Source of the DNA: Dysidea avara | Lineage: Eukaryota; Porifera; Demospongiae; Dictyoceratida; Dysideidae | NCBI RefSeq assembly: GCF_963678975.1 | Contig: NC_089279.1 | Span: 26,460,004-26,524,003, forward strand | Length of the DNA stretch: 64,000 bases | Reading direction: 5' to 3' | In this document: piece by piece, positions 22,105 through 34,239 of the stretch | Layout of the letters: every line of letters starts with the position of its first letter | Numbering within the stretch: the first letter of the stretch is position 1 | The notes under the pieces: generated by a model | What the model saw: the letters and a program-made list of their open reading frames with translations, nothing else | What the model was told of the DNA's origin: nothing | The model's database searches: none | Translations under genes and position numbers: made by a program

Positions 22105-23318
22105 CAAACATGCTAGTGGGATTTGTAAAGTCAAAAATTAATAGTGAAGTTGCCAGAACTAGTTTGTAGCCGGTGTCAGGAACATTGTACATTACCAGTG
22201 TCCTTTGTTTGTTTTCTGTCCTTAGATCATGAAATGGACTGATTATACTCTGTTGGAAAGGTTTCAGGATGGATGGATCATTTCTTCGATTTCTCCAATA
22301 CAAACTCTATGCATTTTGCATCACTTTGTATTTTCAATAATTGCAAGCTCTAGACGTGATCAAACATCTTAAACTTGGTATCATTCAGCTCATTATGAAT
22401 TGTAATTCCGCCCAAACAAAATTTGTAATTGCCATGGTCACAGCGTGATTATTGGAATGCGAACTTCGTGATAGGCTCTCCAATGGATTTTGTATTGCAT
22501 AAGTTGCTACTTACCACCATTTGTTGTAAAATTGCAACCTGTTAATGCTTTAGCATCAATTTAACTTTCATACCATCAGATAGGAGGCTTATGCGTATGC
22601 AATGGCGGCCGAACAAAACTGACATCACCTCCAGAACAAAAGTTATGATAAACAATCTAACTTACCTCCACAGATTGCTATGCAAAATTTCAATGTGTGG
22701 CCAGGTTAATAAGACGTTTGTTTTAATATGTTCAATCTCGAACAGTTTTAAAAATATGTCTTTAATAGTTAGAAGAATTATAGCTAGCTAGCTGAGTGGA
22801 TGGTATTGTCCTTGCTATTGTCTGGTATTGGTGGATTGTAGCAAGAAAGCTGGTTGCTTCCTGTTGGTGGACAATTGAGTGAAAATGAGCCGGAGAATCA
22901 ATTTATTTTATGCTGGTTCTGTTTTTAGTGTAGTCTAAGGTAGTTTTACATGACTGTTACACTATTCTGGAAACTATTGTCTAATTGGACCCATGTAACA
23001 AAACCATGTACAAATACCGAATTTTAATAAGGAAATCTACGTAGGAAAATGTAACAGCAGGGTAAAATCAGATGCTTATATATAACACACACAGAGCCAA
23101 TCCTTGAGCGTGTATGCCTTTCAAGAACATGTGAGAAGCCCTAACATAGTAGCTATCTTGTGGGACACCAAAAATTAAGTCAAATTCATTTCCATTCACC
23201 AGCAGTCTTGTGTTTGTTTGTTAACCATTCAACAATGTATCTTGTCTATTGATTAAAAGTCAAGCAAAAGTGTCTGTATGTGCATATATTATATATGTAA
23301 TAGTGTGGATATACAGGC
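22105..23318. other. Non-coding interval
   Basis: 22370-22680 has the character of a dispersed repeat but no second copy lies in this window. Nothing else supported. Confidence 0.35.
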
Positions 23319-23320
23319 AA

Positions 23321-23374
23321 AGCACGAGTGCCCGTGGTATAACTAACAGAAGTTATACAACGGGCACTCGTGCT
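23321..23374. repeat. Snap-back hairpin
   Basis: 'agcacgagtgcccgt' at the left pairs exactly with 'acgggcactcgtgct' at the right; the inner 'ggtataact' also pairs with 'aagttatac'. Only a few loop bases remain. Confidence 0.9.
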
Positions 23375-23639
23375 ATAAAATCAAACTATTTGATTTTATT
23401 ATTGCTAATATAGCAATTTTAAGAGACTAGTGTTAATTATGTTATTTTAATTGCTACATTTACAAAAGTGAAAAAAAAAAACTACTGTTGATGTATTAAA
23501 ATTGAATCCCACAATCACAGGTTGTTTGGCAAAATTCAATCCCACAATCACAGCTTGCTTGATTCCCTATATAAGAGAAGAGGATAACAGTATAACATCG
23601 ATTTCTAGATATAGTGTGCACTCCTATTAGGTGTGCAAT

Positions 23640-23695
23640 GTCTCAAGTTAATGAGATATATATGCACTGGTGGCAGTGTGTATATCTCATTAAGG
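23640..23695. repeat. Short palindrome beside MITE A copy 2
   Basis: 'taatgagatatata' pairs with 'tatatctcatta' around 'tgcactggtggcagtg'. A related palindrome occurs at 24557-24597 on the other side of the MITE, so the MITE may have inserted into a repeated palindromic sequence. Confidence 0.6.
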
Positions 23696-23714
23696 CAGTG
23701 TGTAACAAGATATA

Positions 23715-24534
23715 TACCACTTTAGCGTGGGCGTTCAAAGGTGCCACTCAGTGTTTAACTCGCATATTGCCCTGGCAATATCGAAAGCGGTTTGCCAATG
23801 ACTTTGATACCCAGCCAGTTCAAAGAATCGATGCGCTTTGACTTGTTATATTGAGCGACATAGAGCTTTGTATTGTGGGACTCGGTTTTGTAGAGGTTGC
23901 TAAGCTTAGTACATCGGCTAAGATAGAGTAGTTGGTTGTTACTAAAGGATGATGAAGGCACAAAATAACTGTTTGGGCGATTGTGGATGCGTATTTCTAC
24001 CCACCGCGTATCAGCCTTTGAACAGACCATGGAACAGCAAAGCTACTACTGCTATGTTGAAATAGGTTAGTTCTAAGTACTTAACTTAATATAATAACTT
24101 ACTTACTGTCCCAATAGCGAAGTTAGTTGGCTTAACTTAGTACAAAAATGATAACAATATAAACTCCATCCCACAATCGCAAGTTTACTAACATTGCGTG
24201 TTGAAGCATAGTAACGTATTAATGACGTTTTAACGTATGGGAAATGTTTTGATGGCTATTAACCCACGCTATTAAAACCACAATCGATCTTCAGATGCTA
24301 CTGTATAAAACAAATCGGATGAGTTCTCATTAGTTCTTTCACCTATTAGGTGAGTACGCCCCAAGTGATATATATCACTTGTACCATGGCTGCAAGGGAT
24401 TTTGCTGATATATACACCCAAAGCCCGAGGGCCGCATGCTTGGGATTTTGCTGACATATACACCCGCAGCCCTTGGGCCTGCGGCCCTCGGGCTTTGGGT
24501 GTATATATCAGCAAAATCCCTTGCAGCCATAGTA
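23715..24534 (+). mobile_element. MITE family A, copy 2
   Basis: 820 bp, TACCACTTTAG after TA at the left and AGTA before TA at the right. The right 170 bp fold back on themselves ('agcccgagggccgca' against 'cctgcggccctcgggct'). A minus-strand frame (23755-24030, 91 codons) has a counterpart in copy 3 at 27507-27782; the differences between the two are spread over all codon positions and change amino acids freely, so I see no sign of selection for a protein. Confidence 0.9.
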
Positions 24535-24539
24535 TAACT

Positions 24540-25040
24540 ATTACATACGCACTTAACGAGATATATGCACTGGTAGTAGTGCATATATCTCTTTAACATT
24601 GTGATATGTGATATATATGCACTAGCTTTCCTTTGATCTGAGGTGTGAAAGTAGTACATATATATGTGTATATGTAGCACTGAAGATCCTATTGTAATGT
24701 ACATACATTCGACCTGCTCCTTATATACTACCTGCCATGGTACCCATTCATTGATCATCTTCCCTAAAATATGTAATAAAGTATATTATTCAGTTTATTC
24801 ATTGTAACTACAAAACCACTGGAAAATGTTCAGTGGCATTTTGAAACAGGTAGGAAGATACACAATGAGAGAATTAAGTTACATACATATAGCATGAAAA
24901 GTTACAGAAGAGATAAATATATACTTGCAATTAAAACAACCGATTTTTTGGTAGTAATGACCCAAGGATGTACTTGTTTATTTAAATTTGTAAGATATAG
25001 TCATATTACCCAGATGTCCAATGGACTCTTCAACCATTAG
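24540..25040. other. Non-coding interval
   Basis: No gene supported. It contains the second palindrome noted at 24557-24597. Confidence 0.4.
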
Positions 25041-25043
25041 CTA

Positions 25044-25972
25044 CACTGTTAAAACTCAGGTGGTCATAGCACACTTTACCAGCAGCACACCCTTGGGGTG
25101 TAGTCACACTTTCAGGATATAGTGTGTAAAGCACATAAGACAAGCAGTGTGACTGTAAATTGGTGTGTATGACACATGAAAAGCTATTCTCTGCCATTAT
25201 AGATGATTCTAGTATTTAAAAGAGGTATTTTGTGGCATCCTTTATCATTGAGGGGTTGTAAGAAGGATCGCAAAGTATTAATTTCATTGGATTTATATGT
25301 TATTAAAATATAACCGTGACAATAAAGCCATTTTGTGCTAAACCATTACACACAGACAGTTCAGATCAATGCACAAAGCTGGTATATATGTTTGTATCAA
25401 CAAAATTAATTTCCATTAGCTCATAGCTAAATAAAGTACATTCAATTTTATCATCAGACATCAGAATGTAAACAACAGTAAAGGGATCACAATACTGTGC
25501 ACTAATGATCAGTGGGGCCAGTACATATCATACTACAAAACATGTAAGCCTTGGTTGAGTGAAATTAAAACCCACATTCAAATTCCATGTTTGGTGATAT
25601 AGGTTTTAAATACATTTTGAAAACAATGTTTAAGTAGAGGTGTTAAAGTAGGTAAGTTGCTGACTGACACATAGTGTTGTGTACTGTTTGTAGATTGTTG
25701 ACATTCCAGGATTGTAACACCAATTGCGAAACTGTAGGTGATGCAGCATTTCACAAATAATACTGAGATTAGTGGCTGACTTTGTGATAATGACATGTCA
25801 TGACAAGCCTCCCACTCCTAAATGCATGCATTAAGTGCTTTTTATCAGTTGTAAATTTATGGTCACACTATTATTAATGTGGTGTGCATACTACCCTTAT
25901 AAAGATGTGCCAGTTTGGATAGCAATATCACACCTGTGCTGGTGTGATATGACCACCTCCGTATTAACAGTG
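25044..25972 (+). mobile_element. Element with inverted ends, about 929 bp
   Basis: 'cactgttaaaactcaggtgg' at the left pairs, with a few mismatches, with the right end, whose complement starts 'cactgttaatacggaggtgg'. No target duplication recognised. No coding of note. Confidence 0.65.
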
Positions 25973-25974
25973 CA

Positions 25975-27435
25975 AGTGTTTGAAATAGCCTTGCCATCAT
26001 GGTCATTTTAACTGTCTGTTGTAAAATTAACTCTCGTTACAAAATATTTGTTTGTTTGTTTACATTAATTAATGAGTCAGTCGTCACTAGTAACAACATA
26101 CATTAATCTACCATAATTTGTGACCGGATTTCATATAACAAGGCTTCCACACACACAAAATCAAACTTACAATTTTACCAGAAATGGATTGCTGGTCTAA
26201 TACACTATCATATTTCACACTGTACTTCCTTCAGCACTGGCAAGTCTGGTTTCTGTAGCAGCTTTCTTCCGACCCTGTCAAAGCCACGAGTGTGAGATTG
26301 GCACCATTAAATGGCCATGGCTTTGTGATAATGGTGTGTAGTGAGCTGGGACTTCACAGAGAGCTCGCCAATAGTGTTCTCAGTCAATTTGGAGTAATTT
26401 GAAAGCCATGGAGGGCCATGGAGGGCCATGGAGAGCCTAAACTTGGCCTCTGGATTCCAATCGTCTTCTTACTTCATTCTATACCCGTATATTAAGACCA
26501 CCGTCCACCCCCACCCTCCCACCCTATTACTACCACCTGTGATATTATTACCCGCTCGAAAAAAGCTACTTAAAACAGGGCAAATTTTGGGTATCAGAAA
26601 TGTATACACCCACTCAGTGATAGCTAGTGAACAGATGAACAATTGGTGTAAATTTTGTTTGCACAGCTGTAGGCACTGGGAAGTTATTACACAATGATTC
26701 CTTAAAACCACCATATCTCCTAACAAAGCTTTGTGCGTCGAAGCCTTGTTTTGTCAAATTCAGTCACATTTTTTGTTGTAAAATAACTTTCGTATGCAAA
26801 ACTTGTATAAAAACTTCTTACACAAAAATTTTTGCATAAGAGCAAACTACTCTAATAGAGCAGTCATACATGTAAATCATACTAAAATATTTTTAAATGA
26901 TTTTTTGCATGAAAATATAATTGCTCAAAGGAAATGATCAAACCACAAATATGTAGCTTTTCCTCTATAAATAACTACCTCTATAATAAGAACACCTTGT
27001 TATAGTGGCCACCTCTGTTAGGTCTCAAAACACCGAACTTACAGCAAAAATATATCCACCCCAAAACAACTTAGCTGTAAAGAAAAGGCGCATCCAAGAA
27101 ACTACAAGTACCTGTAACCCACATGTTTGTACCATACAAACAGCAGTGATTACAAGGCTACAAATTAACACTTATAACTCATGATCTACTATTGGTCCCA
27201 ACTTTAAACTCACAGTGGTGAATGATGGGTATTAGAGTAACGTGTAAACCAAAAATAAAATTAAAGAATTATATAATTAAAAATTAAGATACAATTAATC
27301 ATTTCAATCTTACTGTATAATAATTAATATGCTGCCACAGATTATGATGATAGATTCCAATCTTATATGTTTGTATAATAAATTATATGTAACTGCAGGA
27401 TGCAAATGATACTGTAACAGTTAATTTATATTATC
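25975..27435. other. Non-coding interval with repeat fragments
   Basis: 26405-26437 holds three copies of 'ccatggaggg'-type 12-mers. 26750-26890 resembles the TA-flanked MITE at 30832-30998 but is decayed. 27115-27290 is related to 29545-30230 (see findings). No gene supported. Confidence 0.45.
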
Positions 27436-27440
27436 ATATA

Positions 27441-28250
27441 TACCACTTTAGTGTGGGGGTTCAAAGGTGCCGCTCAGTGTTTAACTCGCACATTGCCCGG
27501 GCAATATCAAGATATTGCCTGGGAAATATCATGGGAAAGCGGTTTGCCAATGACTTTGATACCCAGCCAGTTCAAAGAATCGATGCACTTTGACTCGTTA
27601 TATTGAGCGACATAGAGCTTTGTATTGTAGGATTCATTTTTGTAGAGGTTGCTAAGCTTAGTACATAGGCTAAGATAGAGTAGTTGGTTGTTACTAAAGG
27701 ATAATGAAAGCACAAAATAATTGTTTGGGCGATTGTGGATGCGTATTTCTACCCACCGCGTATCAGCCTTTGAACAGACCACGGAACAGCAAAGCTACTA
27801 CTGCTACGTTGAAATAGGTTAGTAACTTACAGTCCTAAGTACTTAACTTAATATAATAACTTACTTACTGTCCCAATAGCGAAGTTAGTTGGCTTAACTT
27901 AGTACAAAAATGATAACAATATAAACTCCATCCCACAATCGCAAGTTTTCTAACATTGCGTGTTGAAGCATAGTAACGTATTAATGACATTTTAACGTAT
28001 GGACAACGTTTTGATGGCTATTAGCCCACTCTATTAAAACCACAATCGATCTTCAGATGCAACTGTATAAAACAAATCGGATGAGTTCTCATTAGTTCTT
28101 TCACCTATTAGGTGAGTACGCCCCAAGTGATATATATCACTTGTATCATGGCTGCTTGGGATTTTGCTGACATATACACCCGCAGCCCTCGGGCCTGCGG
28201 CCCTCGGGCTTTGGGTGTATATATCAGCAAAATCCCTCGCAGCCATGGTA
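27441..28250 (+). mobile_element. MITE family A, copy 3
   Basis: 810 bp, TACCACTTTAG after TA and ATGGTA before TA. It is closely similar to copy 2 along its length, including the palindromic right end. Differences from copy 2 are few, so these two are younger than copy 1. Confidence 0.92.
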
Positions 28251-28329
28251 TAACTATTACATGTACACATAATGTATTGAAATGCCATGTCTCATGCAGT
28301 GGTATCCAATACTTTTTGGCCATAATGTC

Positions 28330-28935
28330 TACACTGTAAAAAATGGGGTGATACACCCACGCCTCAAAAGGTGCTTGTGTACACCCACAAAGTGTTTAGG
28401 TACACCCAAGAGTGTTTTGTAAAAGTTTGTCCTACAAGAGTTGTTTAATGGGTGCTGTCAGAATGTAATGCCACACAATGCTGAACTAGGCCCTCGTACA
28501 CTTTGGTTTTAATTATTGTGACATAAGAGTAAACAGAATGTGGGAACTATGCTCCTTATTACGTTACTTCACTCCTTCAGTAATATTGCTTTCCTATATT
28601 TTCAACCCACAATCAAAAGTGATCTATGTTGGTTACGTTATATATATACAAATCCAAAGTCGTTAAAAGACAAGGAAGCCATCGCTGCAGAGAATTGTAT
28701 GTAAGTTATATGGTATTACACACTTCACACATTGTACTGAGTCAGCTGCAGTTATATATGTTTGCTGTATTGAACAGTTCTCACATAGTATTATCCAAGA
28801 ACTGTGTGGCACAGAGCATTCAGTGAAGTTCTTTTTTTAAGAAAATAGATATAGGTGTTTTTAAACACCCTATGGGTGTACAGAAAAACCCTATGAGTGT
28901 AATGGAACACCCCATAAGGGTATAATGCTTTAATG
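28330..28935. mobile_element. Possible element with 'acaccc' rich ends
   Basis: The left part repeats 'acacccac'; the right part repeats 'gggtgt' complements such as 'aacaccctatgggtgta'. The first bases 'cactgtaaaaaatggggtg' look like a transposon end. The boundaries are not resolved. Confidence 0.4.
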
Positions 28936-28939
28936 CATG

Positions 28940-30280
28940 TACTTAATATTCATGATTGTGTTAACAACAAAGAATGCAGCTACATAGCCTACATAACATC
29001 ATGTTTTATTTGTAGGTGTTCCAAATTGCAGTGGAACTTGTCTTAGCGGCCACCTGTAAAGAAAGACCATGCACCTTTCTATAAGGACCAACTTTAAATT
29101 GCATGTCCTAGGAAGACATTTATACACTGATTCAACCATATAAATAACCACCTGCATATTAAGGCCAAAAAATTTTATATTTGTATGTTTATCAGAATAC
29201 GTACTTGCACATCAATAATCAGCATTACATGCTACATACATGATATAACGGTAGCAGTAGCTGTTACTGTAGCTAGTAAAAATGTCATCAAATTCAATAT
29301 TTCACTGCTATATATATACAATAGACTTGGCATCATCATCAGGAGCAATATATACAAGGTTGATAAGGGGTAAATTACTTCCAGTATAACAGTATGTATT
29401 GTTATTATTTAAGTAGCATTTACTAACTGGACTTTCTTACAAAACATGAACAAATTAACCTTACTCACAAAACCAACAGTGTATAAAATGATTGTTACAT
29501 AGTATTATAAAGTTACTTGAATTGGTATTGTATCTTTGCATACTTGAACCATACAAACAGCATGCAGTGATTACAAAGCACTCCTGAGTGGTGTTCAGGT
29601 ATCTTCACTGGTGGCAAAAGCTATGTTATCAGTTTTGCTTTTTGCTTGTATTTGTCTCCATCCATGCATGTGTGCTTGAGTTAATTTACATGAGTATATG
29701 TATATGCATGGGCACGAAATGAATATGCATGTAACAGATTTAGTGTGCAAGTACTTGTATCTCCCAATAAGCCTCTCACATATCATGTCATTGTAAACAC
29801 CACTTTCATCAGGTTACAGTCATTAAAGCCTCATAGTTTTTTGACACATTCAATTAGTCCCCTTCCTACGTGTTTACAACTTCATTTACAGCCCACATGT
29901 GTGTACATTCCTTAACCTGTGATTGACAGCAGGGATCAGTGTGGTACATGTATCACTGAAGAACTAAATGTATATATGCATGCATTCCTATTGGTAGGAA
30001 AACCATTTTATTGTTTCCATATGTATGTGTATCAGTGTGTGAGTTTGTGTGGCACTACGTAAATTAACTGCTTAGCTGCTGCCATTGTTTCCTTGAGCAG
30101 TGGCTCCCTTGTATAACTCATGATCTATTATTGGTCCCAACTTTAAACTCATAGTGGTGAATGCCGGATGGGTATTAGAGCAACATGTAAAATTGTAAAT
30201 CATAAATAAAAGAATACATATTTTTAAAATTAAGATCAAAGGAAATAGCTACATATTTGTAGTTTGACCTTTTCCTTTGA
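28940..30280. other. Non-coding interval
   Basis: 29025-29160 ('cagtggaac', 'ttagcggccacc', 'ataaggacc') is probably a decayed pogo-like MITE. Short frames around 29185-29373 and 29595-29786 are unsupported. Confidence 0.4.
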
Positions 30281-30282
30281 GC

Positions 30283-30518
30283 AATTGAAGGGGTCAGTGG
30301 AAAAAGGGGACATGTGCCGTTTTAGATTTTTTCATCTCTTAAAAATGAAATGGATCATTTAAGGCATGTGAATAATGTTGATAATAAGTACTCAAAATTT
30401 ATTTCTTTGAAAAATTATAACAACTCAATTATGGTCCAAATGCTATTTAATGCCCACCACATGGTCACCTTATGTTTCAAATGGCACTTGTTCCCTTTTG
30501 CCGCTGATCCCTTCAATT
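30283..30518. mobile_element. MITE with inverted ends of about 40 bp
   Basis: 'aattgaaggggtcagtgg' at the left and the complement of 'aattgaagggatcagcgg' at the right, continuing inward through 'aaaaggg..aca.gtgcc'. 236 bp, non-coding. Confidence 0.8.
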
Positions 30519-30831
30519 ATAAAACATTATAATCAGAATTTAATAATAAGGATTTCAAAAATCTAAACCAGAAGTGTCTGTGTCAATCACAATTAAGCAA
30601 CTTTATGGCCATTTTAGTGAAGAAGTGTAAGCAAGATGAAATTTTCAACAAAACTTAGAGTGGTCATAACTTAAAGGGAGACCAATGAAATGAGTCAAAT
30701 TTTGGTGTGGAAAGTTTCTTGATAGGGTCCATGTTTGTGCCAAATTTCATGAAAATCGAAAGGAGTCCGGATGATTTGGCATGAAATGACTCTATTGTAA
30801 TTCTGTCTTTGGGCACACCTGGGTCCAGCTA

Positions 30832-30998
30832 CCGCAATTCGCTTTATTTTCGTGTAAAAAATTTTCGTGTAAAAATGTTTTCGTATGATTTACGCGAATG
30901 ACTGTTTTATTAGAGTAGTTTGATCTTATACAAAAAAAATTCGTATAAGAAATTTTCGTACAAGTAGCTACTTGCATACGAAAATTCGCAAATTACGG
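30832..30998 (+). mobile_element. TA-flanked MITE, 167 bp
   Basis: Ends CCGCAATTCGC and the complement of CCGTAATTTGC, each directly next to TA. The interior repeats 'ttttcgt' words. Mariner/Tc1-type flanking is likely. Confidence 0.8.
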
Positions 30999-31156
30999 TA
31001 TGCTGTCTGCCCAGTAATATTAAATAATGAATAAGTAAATAAATAGCTAGCTAGATGTGTTTGTAAGAAACTAAGAACTGATTTCTGCTGTCGTATGTAG
31101 ATTTACCAGATATTCTAAAGGCAATGAAAGAAATCAATAACTGAGATACTGCACAA

Positions 31157-31743
31157 CAGCGTTGAAACCGGGTCACTACTGCTGACCCGGATGACCCACT
31201 GACCCGGAGAGCAATCCGGGTCAGACCCGGATTAATTAAAGCCGAGGCGTGCGCTAAGAGCTATGTTTGGGTAGTCTCGAGCGAGCGAGCGAGACCACGT
31301 TTTGAGCGTTCGATTAACGTGTTGAGTAAACGAGTACTAAGCCAGTAAATTTATAATTTAAAATCAGTCAGTGGGTTTGGTTCCAAGTAGCCATTGTGAG
31401 TTAACAGACAGCAATTGGGTGTCCCTGATATAAAGTGGGTGTGGCTCACAAAAGTACTTGTCCTGCTGCAAGACTAGACTATATAAGCTTACAACTCGTA
31501 CAACAACAATCGATTAGTGGGCGTAGCTCCACGTAAGCTTGGCAACGGATACGGCTTCGTGCACTAAAATGCATGGTCGTGGCTTTTAGAGTTGCGCGAC
31601 TAGCGTTAATAAGTTTCCATGTCGTTAAACTAAACAATTTCGCTTCTCGCGTGATCCAATCCGGGCCAGACCCGTATAATCTCTCAGACCCGGATGACCC
31701 GGACAAAATGTGAACCGGATGACCCGACCCGGTTTTAACGCTG
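31157..31743 (-). mobile_element. hAT MITE family G, copy 2
   Basis: Same family as 11964-12663 but inverted. Ends 'cagcgttgaaaccgggtc' and the complement of 'cagcgttaaaaccgggtc'. Flanks are CTGCACAA and CTGTACAA, an 8-bp target duplication with one change. Confidence 0.92.
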
Positions 31744-31749
31744 CTGTAC

Positions 31750-32285
31750 AAGACTTCACCTTTGACCTTTCCTGTTTGCTTACAATAAAACTGACTTCAC
31801 TGGTTAATATGCCTACACATTGTTGCTTCATTTCTTTCTTTTCCTTAAATATTAGCTAATGTTTCCTTAACTTTAATGACTTAATTACACCATCATGACT
31901 CTACTCTGTACACAATTGCCACCTATACATGCATCTATATTACGTAATATAAATATACATCATAGTGTTTATCATACAGTACTGTATATCTGGAGAATAT
32001 TGAGTAGAAACCAGCCTCACAATGCCTTGGCATTATTGTTTAGGTATTATCAAGCCCAAAAGTGCCTTCAGTGGGATGCAAAATGCTTCCACTACATACT
32101 TCTCAATTGACATGAAATCGACAGTACATACAGATTTTCCATAGTAACTGGATTGATTATAGGAGCACTTTTCCTCATGCTGTTCTTTTTTATAATATTT
32201 TTATTGGGTTGGACCATTCTATAAGCCATAATGAAAGGTATCAATAACTGATTGTGAGATACTGTACTTCACATTTCCTTGTTCA
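31750..32285. repeat. Interval with repeat family B
   Basis: 31990-32160 shares long words with 42830-42920 ('caagcccaaaa', 'aaaatgcttccac', 'cttctcaa.tgacatgaaa', 'ttttccatagt.act') and, inverted, with 42540-42610. Not coding. Confidence 0.6.
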
Positions 32286-32286
32286 C

Positions 32287-32516
32287 TTACAATAATCAAC
32301 CTTGCCATTGGGAGTTTCTGTTACCAGATAGATCACATTTCACAATCCTAGTTAAACTATCTTAAATCATTTCCTTAATTCCTTATTGAATTACAGTGAC
32401 TCAGTAGGGAATTAAGGAAATGATTTAAGAAATGTGATCTATCTGGTAATGGAAACTCCCAATGGCTTCTGTGTAGACATACATTAACCATTTTTAAGGT
32501 TGATTATTGCAAGTAA
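32287..32516. repeat. Long snap-back inverted repeat in family B
   Basis: Arms 'ccattgggagtttc..gttacc.agatagatcacattt' at 32304-32340 pair with 32430-32466; 'atcatttccttaattcc' pairs with its complement in the middle; 'cttacaataatcaacctt' pairs with 32498-32516 beyond an unpaired 27-base stretch. Related single-arm sequence lies at 42280-42420. Confidence 0.88.
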
Positions 32517-32639
32517 AAAAGCATAACAGATGTTGGCCTCATGGGACTTCTTGCGCAAACGAGTATGTGAAAGTTATTGTTTTAGGTACTGTATAATTTC
32601 ATGCTGCAGATCCAATTGATATTTTATCCCATTGACTGA

Positions 32640-32990
32640 TTAACAGAGGAATCTAAGTGAATGACTACAGATGTGTAGGTGGCAGTTGATGTGTACTGAG
32701 CAGTATAATGGTGTTACACCATACACTGTTAAAACAGTCATGTGCATATCACGAGTTTTTTCATGTGGGATATTTGCCACAGATAGCACACAATTTTTCA
32801 TGTGGTATGCACACATTGTTTGCTTGTATTTCACACATAAAGATTTTGGTGAGGCAAACATGCTTTTCTCGTTCGTTTTACGCATTTTCTCTGTTTCCCA
32901 CAATTAATTTTTTCTTTAAATGTTTACAAAATACACAAATACAATATAATGTGTATACAATTCTGTATGCTGTAGGTGTCCAGATGTCAA
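32640..32990. other. Repeat family B right part and unassigned sequence
   Basis: 32650-32740 matches, inverted, 42000-42190 ('tgtgtaggtggca', 'gagcagtata', 'ggtgttacaccata'). Overlapping frames at 32640-33064 on both strands therefore lie mostly in repeat and are not called. Confidence 0.5.
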
Positions 32991-32992
32991 GA

Positions 32993-33955
32993 ATTCGGAC
33001 ATTCTCATCAGGTAACCCGAGACATTCTCACCAGAGGACGACCTTAGATGTTCTTTTCAGATGACCCGACCAGACATTAAGATGATCCCAGAAGTTTTAC
33101 CAGAAGACAACTGCCAAACATTCAATACTGATGCTGCTACACCACTGCATGGTCATTTTTGATCTAAAAGTATAATATTGAATATCAGTTGTCACAATGA
33201 AATACTTTTGCGTACCATTTAATCCACAGGAGAATTGTCCTCGAGTCATACCTACAGTTAAAAGGTGTAAACTAATGTGGTTGTGTATACTAGCAATTAC
33301 CTTGTATAAAGTATGTGTGTCAGTGGCACTGGCATTTAATTCTGTTCATAGTTCCGCTTTACCTAATGAAAGTTATCAATCACTGTATCACAATTTTGAT
33401 TCATCGTACCATAATCATTCTTGAGCAACATCTGTAGAATCTGCGCAGTAGCTGTAGGTAGATAACGTAAGCAGTTACGTGACACTGCAGTTTTCAGTAG
33501 ACAACTTTGGGCATTCTCATCATGATCCCAGACTTTCTCACTTGATGATCCAAGGAATTCTCACCAGAGGACGATCTTAGATGTACTTGTCAGATGAGCC
33601 GACCAGATGTTAAGATGATCCCAGACATTTAACATCGATGCTGCATGGTCATTTTTGATCTAAAAGAACAACATTGAACGGAGTTGTCACAATGAAATAC
33701 TTTTGCGTACCACTTAATCCACAGGAGAACTGTCCTTCAGATATACCTATAGATCAAGGTATAAACTGATGTGGTTGGGCACACACGATTACCTTGCATC
33801 AAGCACTTGTGTCCATCTGTGCTATTCTGTGGTTAATAGTAACTATCCAAGACACCACACAGTTCCAATGACATCAAGTCATTACATTGTAGAATCTTCC
33901 CAGTAGCTGTAGGTATGATGTAAGCAGTTATGTGAACTGAAGTTTTCAGTACCTC
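32993..33955. repeat. Tandem duplication, two units of about 450-510 bp
   Basis: Unit 1 (about 32993-33505) and unit 2 (about 33506-33955) share 'attctcaccagaggacga', 'gcatggtcatttttgatct', 'caatgaaatacttttgcgt' and 'gtagctgtagg'. They differ by many substitutions and gaps, so the event is old. Unit 2 contains the last exon of the minus-strand gene at 33833-34234; unit 1 contains a related exon-like frame (33363-33451). Confidence 0.85.
33197..33424 (+). CDS. Short open frame in unit 1 of the duplication (doubtful)
   Basis: 75 codons starting MKYFCVPFNPQENCP, with one hydrophobic stretch (WLCILAITLYKVCVSVALAF). The copy in unit 2 starts with the same peptide (MKYFCVPLNPQENCP) but stops after about 26 codons. 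It overlaps a minus-strand exon-like frame. The shared start may reflect only the DNA duplication. Low confidence that it is a gene. Confidence 0.2.
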   Translation: MKYFCVPFNPQENCPRVIPTVKRCKLMWLCILAITLYKVCVSVALAFNSVHSSALPNESYQSLYHNFDSSYHNHS

Positions 33956-34234
33956 TAATACTTTTCTCAGCAGACGTATTTCTCAAATCTCTAGAGGCCT
34001 GTAAACTAGGATTGGCTGCACTAGCACTGTCCATAATATCTCGCAAATTCGCTCGACGGTTCTTTCCGGCCGATTCGGGACTAAATTGTGACCACAACTG
34101 CAATGAAAATATATTAAACACGTTAAGAAAGCTGTTCTACTTACGGGTTGAAGACTGGCTTGAAGTGGCTTCTTCATTTTCGCCACAAACCGTCCACTAA
34201 CCAAGGCGCCGTCGCTATAAATCCGAATAAACAT
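33833..34234 (-). CDS. Three-exon gene, 102-residue protein of unknown function
   Basis: Exon 1 is 34145-34234 (ATG, 30 codons, GTAAGT donor), exon 2 is 33953-34097 (after a 47-base intron ending TTTTCATTGCAG), and exon 3 is 33833-33906 (after a 46-base intron ending CCTACAG), ending TAA. Phases agree at both joints. The protein is basic and polar: GRFVAKMKKPLQ, then KNRRANLRDIMDSASAANP, then a short hydrophobic end. No signal peptide or membrane span. A second possible last exon, also in phase 1, lies at 33363-33451 in the other duplication unit. A short upstream frame (MDFGGGFDESGSF..., about 34270-34335) overlaps the 5' region in another frame. Family unknown. Confidence 0.6.
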
Positions 34235-34239
34235 GGCGC

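Noticed and set aside
23755..24030. A 91-codon minus-strand frame that also occurs at 27507-27782
   Set aside because: Both lie in copies of MITE family A. The differences between them change amino acids without restraint, so the likeness reflects recent copying.
31479..31831. Minus-strand frames in 31479-31831 and in 12039-12242
   Set aside because: They lie inside hAT MITE family G and are not conserved between the copies.
32640..33064. Overlapping frames on both strands
   Set aside because: Most of the span belongs to repeat family B; no splice or domain evidence.
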